Source of the DNA: Cristatella mucedo | Taxonomy: Eukaryota > Bryozoa > Phylactolaemata > Cristatellidae | NCBI GenBank assembly: GCA_009760855.2 | Contig: WPIO01000103.1 | Location: 1,382,001-1,446,000, forward strand | Length of the DNA stretch: 64,000 bases | Reading direction: 5' to 3' | In this document: piece by piece, positions 1 to 11,010 of the stretch | Layout of the letters: every line of letters starts with the position of its first letter | Numbering within the stretch: the first letter of the stretch is position 1 | The notes under the pieces: model-generated | The model's database searches: none | What the model was told of the DNA's origin: nothing | Seen by the model: only the letters and a program-made list of their open reading frames with translations | Translations under genes and position numbers: made by a program

Positions 1-264
1 GTTCGCTCGCTCGCTCGCTCGCTCACTGTCTCGGCTCAAGGCGCTCGTGCAAGTGCCGCCGCCGCCGCCGCATGCACGGCGTGACTCGACGGCAACGGCG
101 TCAGCGTCGGCCCAGTAGCGCCAGCTGGCTTTCCGACCGCGGCAGAAGGCGTCCGCGCCGGAAGCAGAGACCCGCCGCGAGAGGTGTGGGTAGGTCGGCG
201 TGCGCCGCCGCCGCCGCCGCCGCCTGCCGCCGGCCGCCAGATCGGGAGGCCGGCTGGCGGGCAG
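1..264. other. GC-rich 5' flank of the RASL10-like gene
   Basis: Very GC-rich sequence rich in CpG, opening with a short CGCT tetranucleotide run (about 3-25) and containing CCG/GCC triplet runs near 56-72 and 200-225. This composition fits a CpG-rich animal promoter. No convincing coding exon is seen; the open frames here on both strands are by-products of GC-rich triplet repeats. Confidence 0.5.
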
Positions 265-273
265 CATAAAAGG
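265..273 (+). promoter_or_regulatory. TATA-like box upstream of the RASL10-like gene
   Basis: CATAAAAGG sits in an otherwise GC-rich stretch. A TATA box places transcription start about 30 nt downstream, that is about 295-300. This is essentially on top of the first ATG (300), so the second in-frame ATG (330) would have the more normal leader. The match is seen in the sequence; the start site is inferred. Confidence 0.45.
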
Positions 274-299
274 CGCTCGCCGCGTCGGCGCGTCGGGCG

Positions 300-1019
300 A
301 TGTACGAATCGCTGAGCACCACCGGCAGCATGTCGAGCGCGGACGACGCCGCTGCCGCCGCCGCCGCTGCGGAGCTGGCCGGCCGCGGCGGCGGCATAGG
401 GGGCACGCGCGAGCTTCGCGTCGCCTTTCTCGGCAGGCCGCGAGTGGGCAAGTCCTCCATCATTCGCCAGTTCGTGTGGAACGAATTCGACGGCGCGTAT
501 GCGCCCAGCAGCGGCTGCACACAGCACCGCAAGGCCGTGTCCGTCAACGGCCACCTGTACGACGTCGTCCTGCGAGACTGCGCCGGCGTGAGCCGGTTCC
601 CGCGCGACGCCGCGGACGAGTGGACCAACTACAGGGGCTACGGTCTGCGCGGCGCCGACGTCTACGTGCTTGTGTTCGACGTGGCGAACGAGGAGACGTT
701 CGACTACGTTCGCGCCATGCGCGAGCAGATCGTTCGCAGCCGCGGCGCCGACGCGCTGGTCGTCGTCGTCGGCAGCAAGCTGGACCTGAGCGGCCAGCGC
801 GTGCACACGCGCGGCTGCATCTCGCGCGAGATACACTTGCTCACGAAAAAGTGGAAGTGCCCATTCGTCGCCTGCTCGGCCAAGTACAATTGGCACATCA
901 TGTCGCTCGTGGAGGAGACGCTGAAGTCGGCGGAGACGCAGGCGGCGCACGACGCCAGACAGTCGTCGTCGGGGCGCGTCCAGGAAGTGTGGAGGAAGCA
1001 CAACTGCGTCCTGCTGTGA
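300..1019 (+). CDS. RASL10-like: Ras-like small GTPase, RASL10A/B family
   Basis: Single-exon frame of 239 residues. An Ala/Gly-rich lead of about 36 residues is followed by a Ras fold. The P-loop is GRPRVGKS (45-52). The G3 position reads DCAG (93-96), lacking the usual catalytic Gln after DxxG. G4 reads SKLD (159-162) where most Ras proteins have NKxD. G5 lies in ACSAKYNWH (191-199), and this stretch with the preceding KKWKC is typical of RASL10A/B. The end CVLL (236-239) is a CAAX box whose final Leu predicts geranylgeranylation. RASL10 proteins are atypical Ras relatives thought to act at membranes; their partners are poorly known. Altered G3 and G4 suggest unusual nucleotide handling. 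The start may be Met1 (300) or Met11 (330), which has A at -3 and a better distance from the TATA box; no conserved residue is lost with the later start. No intron is needed, although RASL10 genes elsewhere can have them. Confidence 0.88.
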   Translation: MYESLSTTGSMSSADDAAAAAAAAELAGRGGGIGGTRELRVAFLGRPRVGKSSIIRQFVWNEFDGAYAPSSGCTQHRKAVSVNGHLYDVVLRDCAGVSRFPRDAADEWTNYRGYGLRGADVYVLVFDVANEETFDYVRAMREQIVRSRGADALVVVVGSKLDLSGQRVHTRGCISREIHLLTKKWKCPFVACSAKYNWHIMSLVEETLKSAETQAAHDARQSSSGRVQEVWRKHNCVLL

Positions 1020-2193
1020 CCGCGGCCCGGCCGCGCACGGGCGAGCTGCGAGCAGGAGCCGCGCGACGCCGCAGCTGAGCGGCGCACCGAAACGCGGCGC
1101 TCAGCCGATCGAAGTTTTGCTTAGTCGTCTGGCAACGAGACGCAGACGGGACGCGACGCAGACGCAGACGGCTGCTGACTTCGTCGACTGTCGGCGGTAG
1201 GGCGATGAGCGCTGGAGCGAGAGAGCGAGCGACAGGAACGACGCCGTGGGCGGCCGTTAGTTACGGCCGCGGACGCCGCCCGGTTACGGTTGCGGCGGAG
1301 ACAGTGGCAAAGGGCGAAGTGGTCCGCCCGGCGAAACGACGAGCGACAGCTCGACGGAATCGCTCTCCGAGCTCATACGCGCCCGCGCGCGCACGGAGCG
1401 CCGACCTCAGGCAATTGTCCGCCGTTTGCATACGACGGGTTATAGGATCCATTTCATCGCTTACGCGAAGCACCGCGGTAATTGGTCGCGGCAGCAGCGG
1501 CTCCGACGGCGCCTCGCGTCGGGCCGCCCCCGCAAGCCGCCGACCTCTCGGCCGACGGGCGCGCGCCGGAGCGCACCGCCTTTTTCGCGGGGAGCATCAC
1601 GAGCGACGCATCGTCGCGATCGTTACCTCTCGTCGCAATCGCGCCGGAGTCGAAGACGACGACGACGATTCGACGGGTTCTGGAGAAACCGCCGCCGTTG
1701 CCGGCGATGACGGGCCGCACGGCGAGCAATGGCGCGTCGTCGTCGCCAAGTTCGAGATTCTGGCGCTGCGCGCCCGCCATTCATTCCGTTCGGAGACGAG
1801 TGCCTTCGAGGGGGCGGGCTCTCGCTCCGTCTGGGCGCTGCGCCCGACGGACGCGCCGCTTTCGGCCACGCCCGGCTGCTCGGAAATGTGACCGCGAACC
1901 GCGTCTCGAACTGTCAAAGATGTAAGCCAGGCGTCGGAGTGGGCCAGGCAGATACGATGGACTGCTGCTGAAAGTGCGTGGTCTGCTCTTATTGAACCGT
2001 AGTGCACATGGTTCGGGGTCGTTGGTGGGCGAGGCCGCGGTGCGAGCCGATCGTCAGTCAGAAAGAACGCTGAGACGCTCCGCTCCGATCGGCGAGTGCG
2101 TGCTCGGAAAGCGGAGCGAGGCGAGCTGCACCAAAGACTTCGCTGCAGCTCGCCGCCGCCGCGTAAGAAGGCGATCGAGCTGCGTACGAACCT

Positions 2194-2240
<47 letters not shown>

Positions 2241-2305
2241 TCCGCCGCCGCTTTCGCGTCTACTCCAGCAGAGTATGATCGTACTCGGCCTCGTAATGTA
2301 TAGGT
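1020..2305 (+). other. probable 3' UTR of the RASL10-like gene
   Basis: GC-rich sequence between the stop codon and the first good poly(A) signal. It contains a (GA)n run at 2196-2238. Open frames on both strands (for example 1205-1891) are Arg/Ser/Ala-rich translations of GC-rich DNA with no recognisable domain, so they are not called as genes. The UTR assignment is an inference from position. Confidence 0.4.
2196..2238. repeat. (GA)n microsatellite
   Basis: About 21 uninterrupted GA units, purine strand on the RASL10 sense strand. Confidence 0.95.
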
Positions 2306-2311
2306 AATAAA
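2306..2311 (+). terminator. candidate poly(A) signal (AATAAA)
   Basis: Canonical AATAAA followed about 20-40 nt later by T/G-rich sequence. It is the first such hexamer after the GTPase stop codon, implying a 3' UTR of about 1.3 kb. Transcript evidence would be needed. Confidence 0.4.
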
Positions 2312-2400
2312 GAAGCACAACGTTGCTAGCGCGTTTGGCTGTCTTCTCTGCAGCAAAGGGGAATAGGAAATTGGCTGCGCGCGAGCATTGTTTACTTTCT

Positions 2401-2550
2401 GACAGCGTAGAATGACTTAAAATCGGACAGCATAGGACGGCTTCAGATCAGACAGCGCATGGCGACTTCAGATCGGACAGCGTAAGAGGCTTCAAACCAT
2501 ACAGCGTAGTAGGACGGCTTCAGATCAGACAGCGTAGGAAGGGTTCACAG
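2401..2550. repeat. 25-bp minisatellite, six imperfect units
   Basis: Units begin GACAGCGTAG or close variants and mostly end CTTCAGATC(A/G). They start at 2401, 2426, 2451, 2476, about 2501 (27 bp) and 2528. Divergence between units indicates an old array. Confidence 0.85.
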
Positions 2551-3309
2551 TGCGGTGCTTCGTTACCCTCGAAAGTCGATTTGAACCGGGATGAGCCGCA
2601 AGTCTGGTCTGGGCATTTGAGCGAGCCCAGGTGTGGGCATTTAAGCAAGCCGTGGAGCCAACAGCAGCAGCAGCACACTTTCCCTCGCCAGTCACACCGG
2701 GCGGATCAACTTAGAGGGCCAGCGAGAGAGATATGAGCAGTAGGTGTCGGTGCAGCGGCTTCTGAGTGAGCACAGCGTCCCCGCTGCCCTGTGCTGAGAA
2801 ACAACGGACGAGCCTGGGAAAGCCGACAGGACGCATGTGTATGAACACGTTCACTTTTCATTCGTATGTGTTGCAATGATGTTAGATCAAAAGAGAAAGA
2901 CAAGCGAGCGCGTGGGTGTAGACAAGGCAACCGGGAGCGACGCTCATTGAAATGGCGGCCCATCCGATCGGCTGGCGACAAAACGCGCGAGCCGATCGTC
3001 CGTCTTGAGCGGACACTTCGAACGATTGCCTTTTAAAGGAGCTCGCAGAATCTGGGAATTGCCGACTCTTTCGAGTAGCTTTTCTGCGCGTCCCATTTAA
3101 GCGGACTACGCTACAAATTCTCGACGGCTATGATGTATTCAGACTGCACTCGGTTGCAGCTCTTATAAAAACAAATCTTGATCAGCCTTTTTGCTAGTTC
3201 TGGTGCGATTTACGTGCGGAGTTATGCCTGGTGCGTCAAAGCCGCAGCAACGCACGAACCATTGCATCAGCTGGAGGCACAGGCTGCCTGTGGGAGTGAG
3301 CGGGCAGCA

Positions 3310-3347
3310 TGTGCACAGCTCACACGTAGGAGTGTGAGCTGTGCACA
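3310..3347. repeat. perfect inverted repeat, 16-bp arms, 6-nt loop
   Basis: TGTGCACAGCTCACAC (3310-3325) is followed by GTAGGA and then the exact reverse complement (3332-3347). No transposon ends were recognised around it. Confidence 0.9.
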
Positions 3348-4038
3348 GGCAAAGACGACAGCTGGGTCGTATACGTACAGGCAGCAGCAGCGAGGCTAAA
3401 CCTAACGGGTGGTCGATTCCCATCATTAGCAAAGCTTAAAAGGGGCCGGAAAGCTGCGTCCGCCTTTTTTTAATGGCGACTGTGTGAAGTCAGCTCGCTT
3501 CACCTAGCCGCCACTCTTTTCCGGCGGAGAAAAGAGGACTCGCTTGGTCACGCTCGAGAGCCCTTCAGCTAGCGTGGCGTTTGACCCGGCCCGGTAAAAT
3601 GTATTGAAAAATCCCCGTTCCATACCAGGTCTTCATTCGTATATCAGAGAGGCACAGCTGGATAAGAAAATATGACAGCACGCCCAGTGGCAAGATGAAG
3701 CAGGTCGAGGCACGTAATCAAGTTCCGGCCTCCAAGTAAGCAGAGAGAAGTGCGTCTTCTTGAAACCTTCTATAGTGTATCATGGGCACCTAATAGACAA
3801 CTATGGCATGTGTACCACTGTGGACAAAGTGGCAGCCATGAAAAACGCCCCGCCGATAGCGCACGTCAGTCGCCTCCAGTCATTTATAGGGATGGTACAA
3901 TACTAAGAAAAACCAGTGCCCAACTTGGCACAAGTATCCCATCTCTCTTGTATTGGGTACCAAAACCTACTTCGCCTGCAAAAAGTAATGCCATACAGTG
4001 ACTAGGTGACCCAAGGAAGGAGTGAGTAGGGCCACACA

Positions 4039-4060
4039 GAGAGAAAGATAGAGAGAGTGA

Positions 4061-4154
<94 letters not shown>
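4039..4154. repeat. (GA)n microsatellite
   Basis: About 116 bp of GA with a few interruptions at the left end, then a pure run to 4154. Confidence 0.95.
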
Positions 4155-4158
<4 letters not shown>

Positions 4159-5671
4159 CAGTTATAGCTGGACGTCGATGACTCGTATCTGTACCTTGAT
4201 ACTGCTGAAACTATTGATTCTATTACAGGCCCATCGCCCCAGAGCCCGTGTTAAAATGTCGAAGAAAGAAGCCTCAAACTTGGTGCTGGATTCATCTCGG
4301 ACATCCAAGCCACCAACTCAAGCCCGCATGCCCGGCGTACTTCGACTCGTCAGAATCAAGAAACTTTCAGATCTACCAGTCAGACTATGTACTTTGAGAC
4401 ATGCACTCTATCCGCCAATGATGGGAAGAGATGGTGTTCGGTCCGCCCATCTGGCCTAGCCACCGCCCTTTTTCGAACAGCGGAGCCATTTTGCGGCACG
4501 CTCGGGAGCTCTTCCGCCAGCTTGGCGGCCGCTCCGGCCCGGCTTCATCTACTAGAAATAAACGGCGTCTGTCTGAGCCGTCGGTCGCTGTGTGCTAGTG
4601 AGTGAACGCACAAACACAACAGACTGCATTGATAGACTCGGGGGCGGCGAATTTGTAGCCTCGATCTCGCGTACTCAGCCCCATCGGTGACCGAGATCAT
4701 CTTTTCCAGCCTGTCGCTCGGAGCCCAGCTCGGCTTCTAGTGATGGGATAGGGGTACGCGGATGCTCACGAGCTACTGATACGTTTGCAGTAGGAGAAAT
4801 CTCTTAGGTCGTTAGAGAGAGTCGCCGCTATGCATCCGTTAAGCTAGTAGTCTTGTGGCGCCTTAATCCTGGCGACGAGCGTGCTCTCGTATCGTCTTCT
4901 AGAGTAATCAGTGAGAGCTATTCGATCCCGTCAAATTGCACTTCCGCTCGACCCTGTAGAAGAAGAGCATGGGTATCACTAGGTAAGTTTTTTTAAGAGC
5001 TAAGCGCGTATACATTGCAAAGTAAAACAAAAAGGGAAGCCCGATTTATAGACAGCGGCAGAAGAGCTGTAACTGCTATCGCCTGCTTATTGCAGGCAAT
5101 ACAGGATTTTCTGCTGCAGGGCTCTAACCAACGACGTGGGTCGGGAATTGCTTGCGCTTTACCCCCCCCCCCCCTGAGACATAGTCTACATCCGGCTTGT
5201 CTTCACGGCTCCTCTAAAACCCATTTAGACCTCATTGAGCCTAATTGAGTAACTGAGCACTGACTCTCGCTCACACACGCACACACATTCTAATGGAATA
5301 TGTCTACAAACACCACACCCGCAATTGAAGTTTAACGCTACAGTAACGGACCACTACTGGCAGAATCTAAGCACATCTACATAAAACTAACGTGCGATAG
5401 AGGCAGCAAGAATACACGCAGGCATATCGACGATAGCACAGCGAGACTGCAATAAAAAAAAAATAAGGCGGCTGGCGCTGGGCCAATACCGCACAACTGA
5501 CGGTGCCTGAAAGAATTAATTACCTTGCCACCACAAAAAATTACAGGTAGGTGTTTCCATCTGCTGGGGTGTAAAAATAATTGCAAGCCTCGGGCCAGTT
5601 TCGGATATAGAGGGCTGAGGGCATTTGCCCCACCCCTAAAGCAGGACTTCGACCTGGACCGCCCCCGATTC

Positions 5672-6358
5672 CATGAATTTGTGACCTTCGTAACTCATTG
5701 CTTGCAGGCCTACCGGCACATGCAATCAGGCGTTTATAGTTTGTGAAAAACTCTGCAGCTAGACTTGTCTGTCTTGAGCACCAAATTTGCCACGTCGCAC
5801 CGCTTCTCGCCGACCTGCACTGGCTCCCAATCAAGCAGTATATTGACTTCATGGTTCTGTTACTTACCTTTAAGGTCCCTTCATTCTCTGGCTCCAGCTA
5901 ACCTATCAGAACCACAACCCCACTAGGCTATTCATCGTACCACCCGCTTTTCTGAATCAAATCGTTTGAACTTCGTCCGAACCTCTAATCCAATGGAGCT
6001 CTTACTTTTAGTTGGTATGTTCTCAAAGCCTGGAACTCACTTCTAACCGATGTCCCGACATCCCCCTGACTTTTCGACATTTAAAAAGAATCTAAAATAA
6101 CATTCATTTATCACTGCATTTAGTCGGCCCATGTGACTTGTCCTTTACGTACTTATACGTGCTGACATTGTTCGTGCTGCCACCAACCCTATTTGCAAAT
6201 CGACACTGAGCCTTTCACCTCTCACCATGTTATGCTTATTGATATTGTGCATGTTGCCACTAACCATTTGATCATGCTTCCGTTACAGCATGTGCTAACT
6301 GCATAGAAAGAGATCAAGTTCTCTGGGGACGCTATACAAATGCATTAATATTATTATT
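5672..6358 (+). mobile_element. L2-like LINE, 5'-truncated 3' part
   Basis: Decayed copy of the C-terminal part of an L2-type ORF2. It aligns by eye with the better copies at 9260-9965 and 57064-57615: the RLDFCNSL-type, ITPLLADLHWLPVKQ-type and PKAWNSLPT-type stretches are recognisable across frameshifts. The 3' UTR and terminal GAGATCAAGTTCTC..GCTATACAAA motif run into an ATT-rich tail at about 6344-6358. Confidence 0.75.
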
Positions 6359-8205
6359 AGAATATTTGCCTCGCCATGGGTGTAATCGTTGAGCAGCTAG
6401 CTCTCGAGGGTGTTGCAAAGCTCTAATACGATTTCTCGATAACCGTCCTACAAAAGCGCACTCTCTTAGGCACGTGTGTCTAGCAGGATGCTTCCTTAAA
6501 CTCTAGCCGTAGCGCGCAAGTAAGCGCATGATCGATCAAAGAAATGGCGGTAAGAGCTGAACGCTTCATCCGTATCTCACATGTAACCCAATTGACACCT
6601 CCGTGCAAGAAGTCAGCCACCCTTGCCGAGTGCCAATTATCCCTTCGTAACCAAGCAAGACGAGAGCAAGATAATGATAATGATGCCACTCCCTTCTGAC
6701 TTCTGATGGTTGTCGAGATGCTGCAGCGAGTACGTAGTATCGCTGACCGAAATAATCGTCTCGGCTACGTCGGCATGGGTTGCCGTGCCACCCCCTTTTG
6801 CCCCTCTATCGCCTTCGATCCTGCAAATAGAAGAAATTCCGAGGCTGCGCGCTCTTTGACTCGATGCTTCGAGCGATCAGTGCATCGCAGCACGTATCAA
6901 TACGGCTGGTGTAGCAGCATGCCAACAGCTCAGCTCCGACCGGAAGTATAGGAAGCAGAACAAGCTCTCCATAGTTCGCTGAGGAGGCTAGACGGCGGCG
7001 TCAACGTGCGCTGCAGTTCGGTACGCGCCATTCGGTGGCCACGAAATCAATATATTCTCATCGCAGTGTACTTACGACCAGATCTCTACCAAGCTTGTAG
7101 CATCTGAAAGGCTGACGGTGTAACCGGCAAAAATGACAAGCAGACTCTCATCATCAAGACACACACCACTGGATCGTATCATTTAAGATCGACTGTAACA
7201 CCTAAAAAAAAAAAGATTAAGAGGGCTGTACTCTGGAGAGTTTTGACATCCAACTCAAAATGTAAGCGGCTTTCGGTGTGTATACGGTAAACAATGTAAA
7301 AATAAAGGTCAGCTGATCCAATAGCCTTAATTATATAGTGCCAGAAGAGCCTTGGGGTTAGCACCAAGCTCGCAATGGTTAATAAAAGATCATCTGCTGT
7401 GTGAATCAAACCCGTGACCTGGGTCGCAAGACGTTAGCCAGTGAACTTGATCTCGCATGAGGATTATCACAACTAAGCAGGTGACAGTGGAGCAGGCAAG
7501 GAGCATAGTAGCAACAGTTCGTGACTAGCCGGGCAGGATACGCCAGCATCGGGAGCAAGAGATAAGATATCGGGGTGCACGAATCGTGGAAGTGAGCTTC
7601 ACTGAGTCTAGGAATAGCAGAATACAATTTGCATTGCCACTGATAGTCATGGAATGAAATAATGATGCAGCTAGTTTATCGTCCTAAGTGGACGCGAGAA
7701 GGCCTGAGCTGATGAAGTAGGCCTGCTAGATTTGGAGGAACCGCGGTGCGGCTACCCGCGAGGGTAAAACTAAGAAATCGTACTGTCACAAATATAGAGA
7801 CACGTCTTGCTTAGCCTTAGCAGCAGCATGGTACCGATTGATGCCATGTGCTGTGTGCTCGCTGGCGCCCCACGTTACTAGTGCTCCCACATTCGTAACA
7901 AGTGGGACTTCGATGCTTGGAGTCTGGTATGGTAATTATGCATTTCGTGCCAAAAGTAGCCATTCGAAGGTACGGTAAGATGAGGTACTTTAAGATGCTG
8001 TGTGAGCTACGGCCTTGCACTGGCTGCTGACAAGCTAACCATTCTCTATGATGGTCGCCGTAAGAGTTTGCTAGCGGCTCATGAGTTAGGAAAAAAATGT
8101 TAGGAACTTGGTTTAGTATAACTTATAGCCACAACTTTAATAAAGGCATCTGAAATTATGACGAGTTTCCTCCTGCGTGCCTTCTGCCTTGCCGGTGGTA
8201 GCCAT
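6359..8205. other. intergenic stretch; one faint SINE head
   Basis: No gene found. At about 7380-7440 the minus strand shows a B-box-like GGTTTGATTC and the head of the second SINE family described at 12021-12156. The rest is AT-rich unique-looking sequence. Confidence 0.4.
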
Positions 8206-9965
8206 CTAGACAACAAGTCCTCAGGACCCTATTCCCACTGTCCTGTTCCTACGCTGCATTGATCTGCTGCTGCCATGCATAACTAACATCATTAATTTCT
8301 CATTAGCCTCAGGTCATGTCCCAGCACCTTTCATAAAAGCTGTAGTCAGGCCACTTCTCAAGAAAGCCACACTAGACCAAGAGAACTTGAGCAACTACCG
8401 CCCAGTCTCCCTTCTACCATTCCTATATCAAAGACACTGGAACGGGTCGTGGCGGACCAACTGAACTCATACATTGAAACTTCAAACCTTGCCAGTAAGT
8501 TCCAGTCAGGCTTTAGAGCTAAGCACTCCACAGAGTCAGCATTGCTTATGGTGTACAACGACCTACTTAGGAATGCAGACATAGGTAGAGTGTCTCTGCT
8601 TGTTTTGCTCGATCTTTCGGCAGCTTTTGAAACTATCGCTCACAAAATTCTTCCAGAGCGCCTCTCATCTCGCCTGGGCATCACTGACGCTGCTCTGCAA
8701 TGGTTCAGGTCCTATCTCTGTGGGAGACTCCAGAGGATTGACGTGAATTGACAAAGATCATCTGAGGTACCTCTGAAATATGAGGTACCGCAGGGCTCCG
8801 TGCATGGTCCACTTCTTTTCACGGTGTATAATCTCCCTCTTGCTGATGTGATTGCCAAGCACAATCTAGGCTTTCACTTCTATGCGGATGACACTCAGTT
8901 GTACCTTTGCTTTGATCCCTCCCAGCCTTCGAGCACCTCGAATTCTCTCAACTCACTTGCTGCATGTATTGATGACATATGCACATGAATGGCAGCAAAT
9001 TTTCTAAAACTAAATGATGACAAAACTAACTTACTATTTACGGGCAAACCCAGCGTGATTCAGAAATTGGACAGGCTGGCGCTCAAAACTGGCTCTGCCA
9101 GCATATCACCTGTTGAATCAGCTCGAAATCTAGGTGCCATGTTCCAAAGTGACCTCTCGTTAGACGACCACATCAGCTCCACAGTCAAGTCTGCCTACTT
9201 TCAGCTACATAATATTGCTAAAATTCGGCTTGTTTAGATGAGGATACCACGTCTAAGTTGGTCCATGAATTTGTGACACCCCGTCTTGACTTCTGTAACT
9301 CACTGTTTGCTGGCCTACAAGCATGTGCAATCAGGCGATTACAGCTGGTTCAAAACTCTGCAGCTAGGCTTGTCGGTCGTGAGCATCGCAGTTTCCACAT
9401 CACACCACTTCTCGCCGACCTGCACTGGCTACCAGTCAAGCAACGGATCGGCTTCAAGGTTTTGTCGTTCACTTTTAGGTCATTTAATTCTTTGGCTCCG
9501 GCCTATTTCTCAGATCTACTGCCCCACCACGCCAAGCATCGTACCACCTGCTTTTCCGAATCCAACATTCTGCCAATACCTCGTACAAACCTCAAATCCT
9601 TTGGAGACCGTGCATCCAGTTCGTATGCTCCCAAAGCCTGGAACTTTCTCCCGACTTGCGTCAGAACATCCCCTGACTTTACCACATTTAAAAAGAACTT
9701 AAAAACACGCCTACTTAGGACAGCATTTAGTGGGTCCCTGTGATTCTTCCTTGATGTGCTTATGCGTGCTGACACTGCATGCTGCCACTAGCCACATTTG
9801 CATGCTGACCCTGTGCATGTCACCCCTAACAATGTTATCCATGTTGTTTATCAAGCATGATATTACTCATCATTCGATTGTGCTTCCTTTGCAACAAATG
9901 TAAAGCGCCTAGAAAGGGACTGAGTTCTCTGAGGGCGCTTTATCAGGTTCATTATTATTATTATC
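8206..9965 (+). mobile_element. L2-like LINE copy with reverse transcriptase, 5'-truncated
   Basis: The best plus-strand LINE copy. Reading from 8206: the pre-RT stretch (ATLDQENLSNYRPVSLLPF-like), RT core with QSGFRAKHSTESALL, LVLLDLSAAF, the GVPQGS-like motif (here EVPQGSV) and catalytic FYADDTQLY, then the thumb and C-terminal LADLHWLPVKQRI region. The 3' UTR ends AGCGCC..GGGCGCTTTATCA and a short ATT run (about 9950-9965). It is a pseudogene: TGA at 8749, TGA at 8986 (normally Trp before MAANF) and a 1-bp deletion near 9230. The endonuclease end is missing. CR1/L2-group assignment rests on the motif set and the L2-style 3' end. Confidence 0.88.
8449..9743 (+). pseudogene. LINE reverse transcriptase reading frame, broken
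   Basis: Open pieces 8449-8751, 8800-8988 and 8989-9237 share one frame and are separated only by in-frame TGA codons. The continuation 9258-9743 is in another frame after a 1-bp deletion. Together they cover RT from the HSTESALL motif to the C-terminal tail. Catalytic YADD is intact at about 8881-8892, but the protein cannot be made as one chain. Confidence 0.85.
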
Positions 9966-9997
9966 TAGTCATGGGCTATTAGGGATATCATTCATTT

Positions 9998-10132
9998 CTA
10001 TATAATTCACTTGTGTAGCGCCATAAGAGAACCCATTCTCTATTCAGGCGCTTTACTTGTGCCACCGGCCTCGAGCCCAGACCTCGGCCAGACCTTGATC
10101 GGGGCGCCCACCTTAACCACTGGGCCAAACTA
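9998..10132 (-). mobile_element. SINE family 1 (tRNA-derived, L2-like tail)
   Basis: On the minus strand: a tRNA-like head with an A-box (TTTGGCCCAGTGGTTAAGG-type), an AAGGTCTGGCCGAGGTC stretch, a B-box-like GGGCTCGAGGCC, then a tail GCGCCTGAATAGAGAAT..GTTCTCTTATGGCGCTA resembling the 3' end of the local L2 LINE. Near-complete copy. Confidence 0.8.
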
Positions 10133-10159
10133 GATAATTATCAATGCGCGTAGACATCT

Positions 10160-11010
10160 CTTAAATGTCATTCAAACCGTCGGAATCTGCTGCACCAACT
10201 GAGGAACTGAATGCTTGCCTTGCCGATATTCGATCCTGGATGTCGGAAAACTTCTTAAAACTAAAGAACGATAAAAACCAAACTGCTGCTCATAGGACAC
10301 TCTAAGCGTGTGGCTGGATTAAAAGGCTTTGCTCTTCTAATAGGTGATGCTGTTATGCGACAATTACCATGTGCTCAAAATTTAGGAGTCGTTTTGACAG
10401 CTGCCTCAATTTTGAAAGCTTCATTCAGAAGACTGCTTCTACAGCTAGCCATCACGTCCGATCCCTACCCAAAATTAGGACCTGTCATCCACAGTGGCTT
10501 GCAAAAAAATGGAACTAGCTTCTTAGTTCTGTCTCGGCTTGATTATTGTAATTTCGTTTTGGCTGGACTACCAAAGATAGCAACTAGGCCATGGCAGCTG
10601 ACTATGAATATGGCTACAAGGTTAGTCTTCAAGTCCCAGAGATTTGAGCACGTGTCAATATTGCTAAAAGAAACTAGGATGGATGCTGGTTGAGCAACGG
10701 ATACAGAGCAAAGTTCTCAAGCTGACCCACGAGGCCCGCCACGGCTTGGCTCCTTCGTAACTAGCTGAACTGCTGCACCAGTTTCAGCCTGTTCGCGCCC
10801 TCAGGTCCTGTGTGGACAATAAATTAGCTGTCCCATTCCTCCGCTTAAAGACCGTTGGCATCAGAAGCTTTAGCTGCAGCTGCAGATCCTAGACTGCGGA
10901 ACTCGCTTCCACAGTTCTTACGCAACGGCAACTACTCTCCTGCTGCCGACTATGGCTCATCCTTTTCAGAGGTCATGAGCTGCTACTTCCAAGCTAATCA
11001 CTACCTCAAC
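10160..11010 (+). mobile_element. divergent L2/CR1-type LINE fragment
   Basis: Translation across frames gives ACLADIRSWMSENFLKLK, CAQNLGVVL, LVLSRLDYCNFVLAGLP, EQRIQSKVLKLTHEARHGLAP and RLRNSLPQFLR. This is the RT thumb and C-terminal order of L2/CR1 elements, but it is clearly a different subfamily from the other copies. Several frameshifts; both ends uncertain. Confidence 0.7.

Larger units (their letters stand above)
2551..5670. other. intergenic stretch without a supported gene
   Basis: No exon, RNA gene or clear transposon was recognised. It contains a perfect hairpin at 3310-3347, a long GA tract at 4039-4154 and a C-run near 5162-5174. Short open frames (for example 3750-4001 and 4178-4459) have no recognisable domains. 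Confidence 0.5.

Noticed and set aside
2401-2550. CRISPR array
   Set aside because: The 25-bp units are head-to-tail without spacers, in an animal genome; it is a minisatellite.
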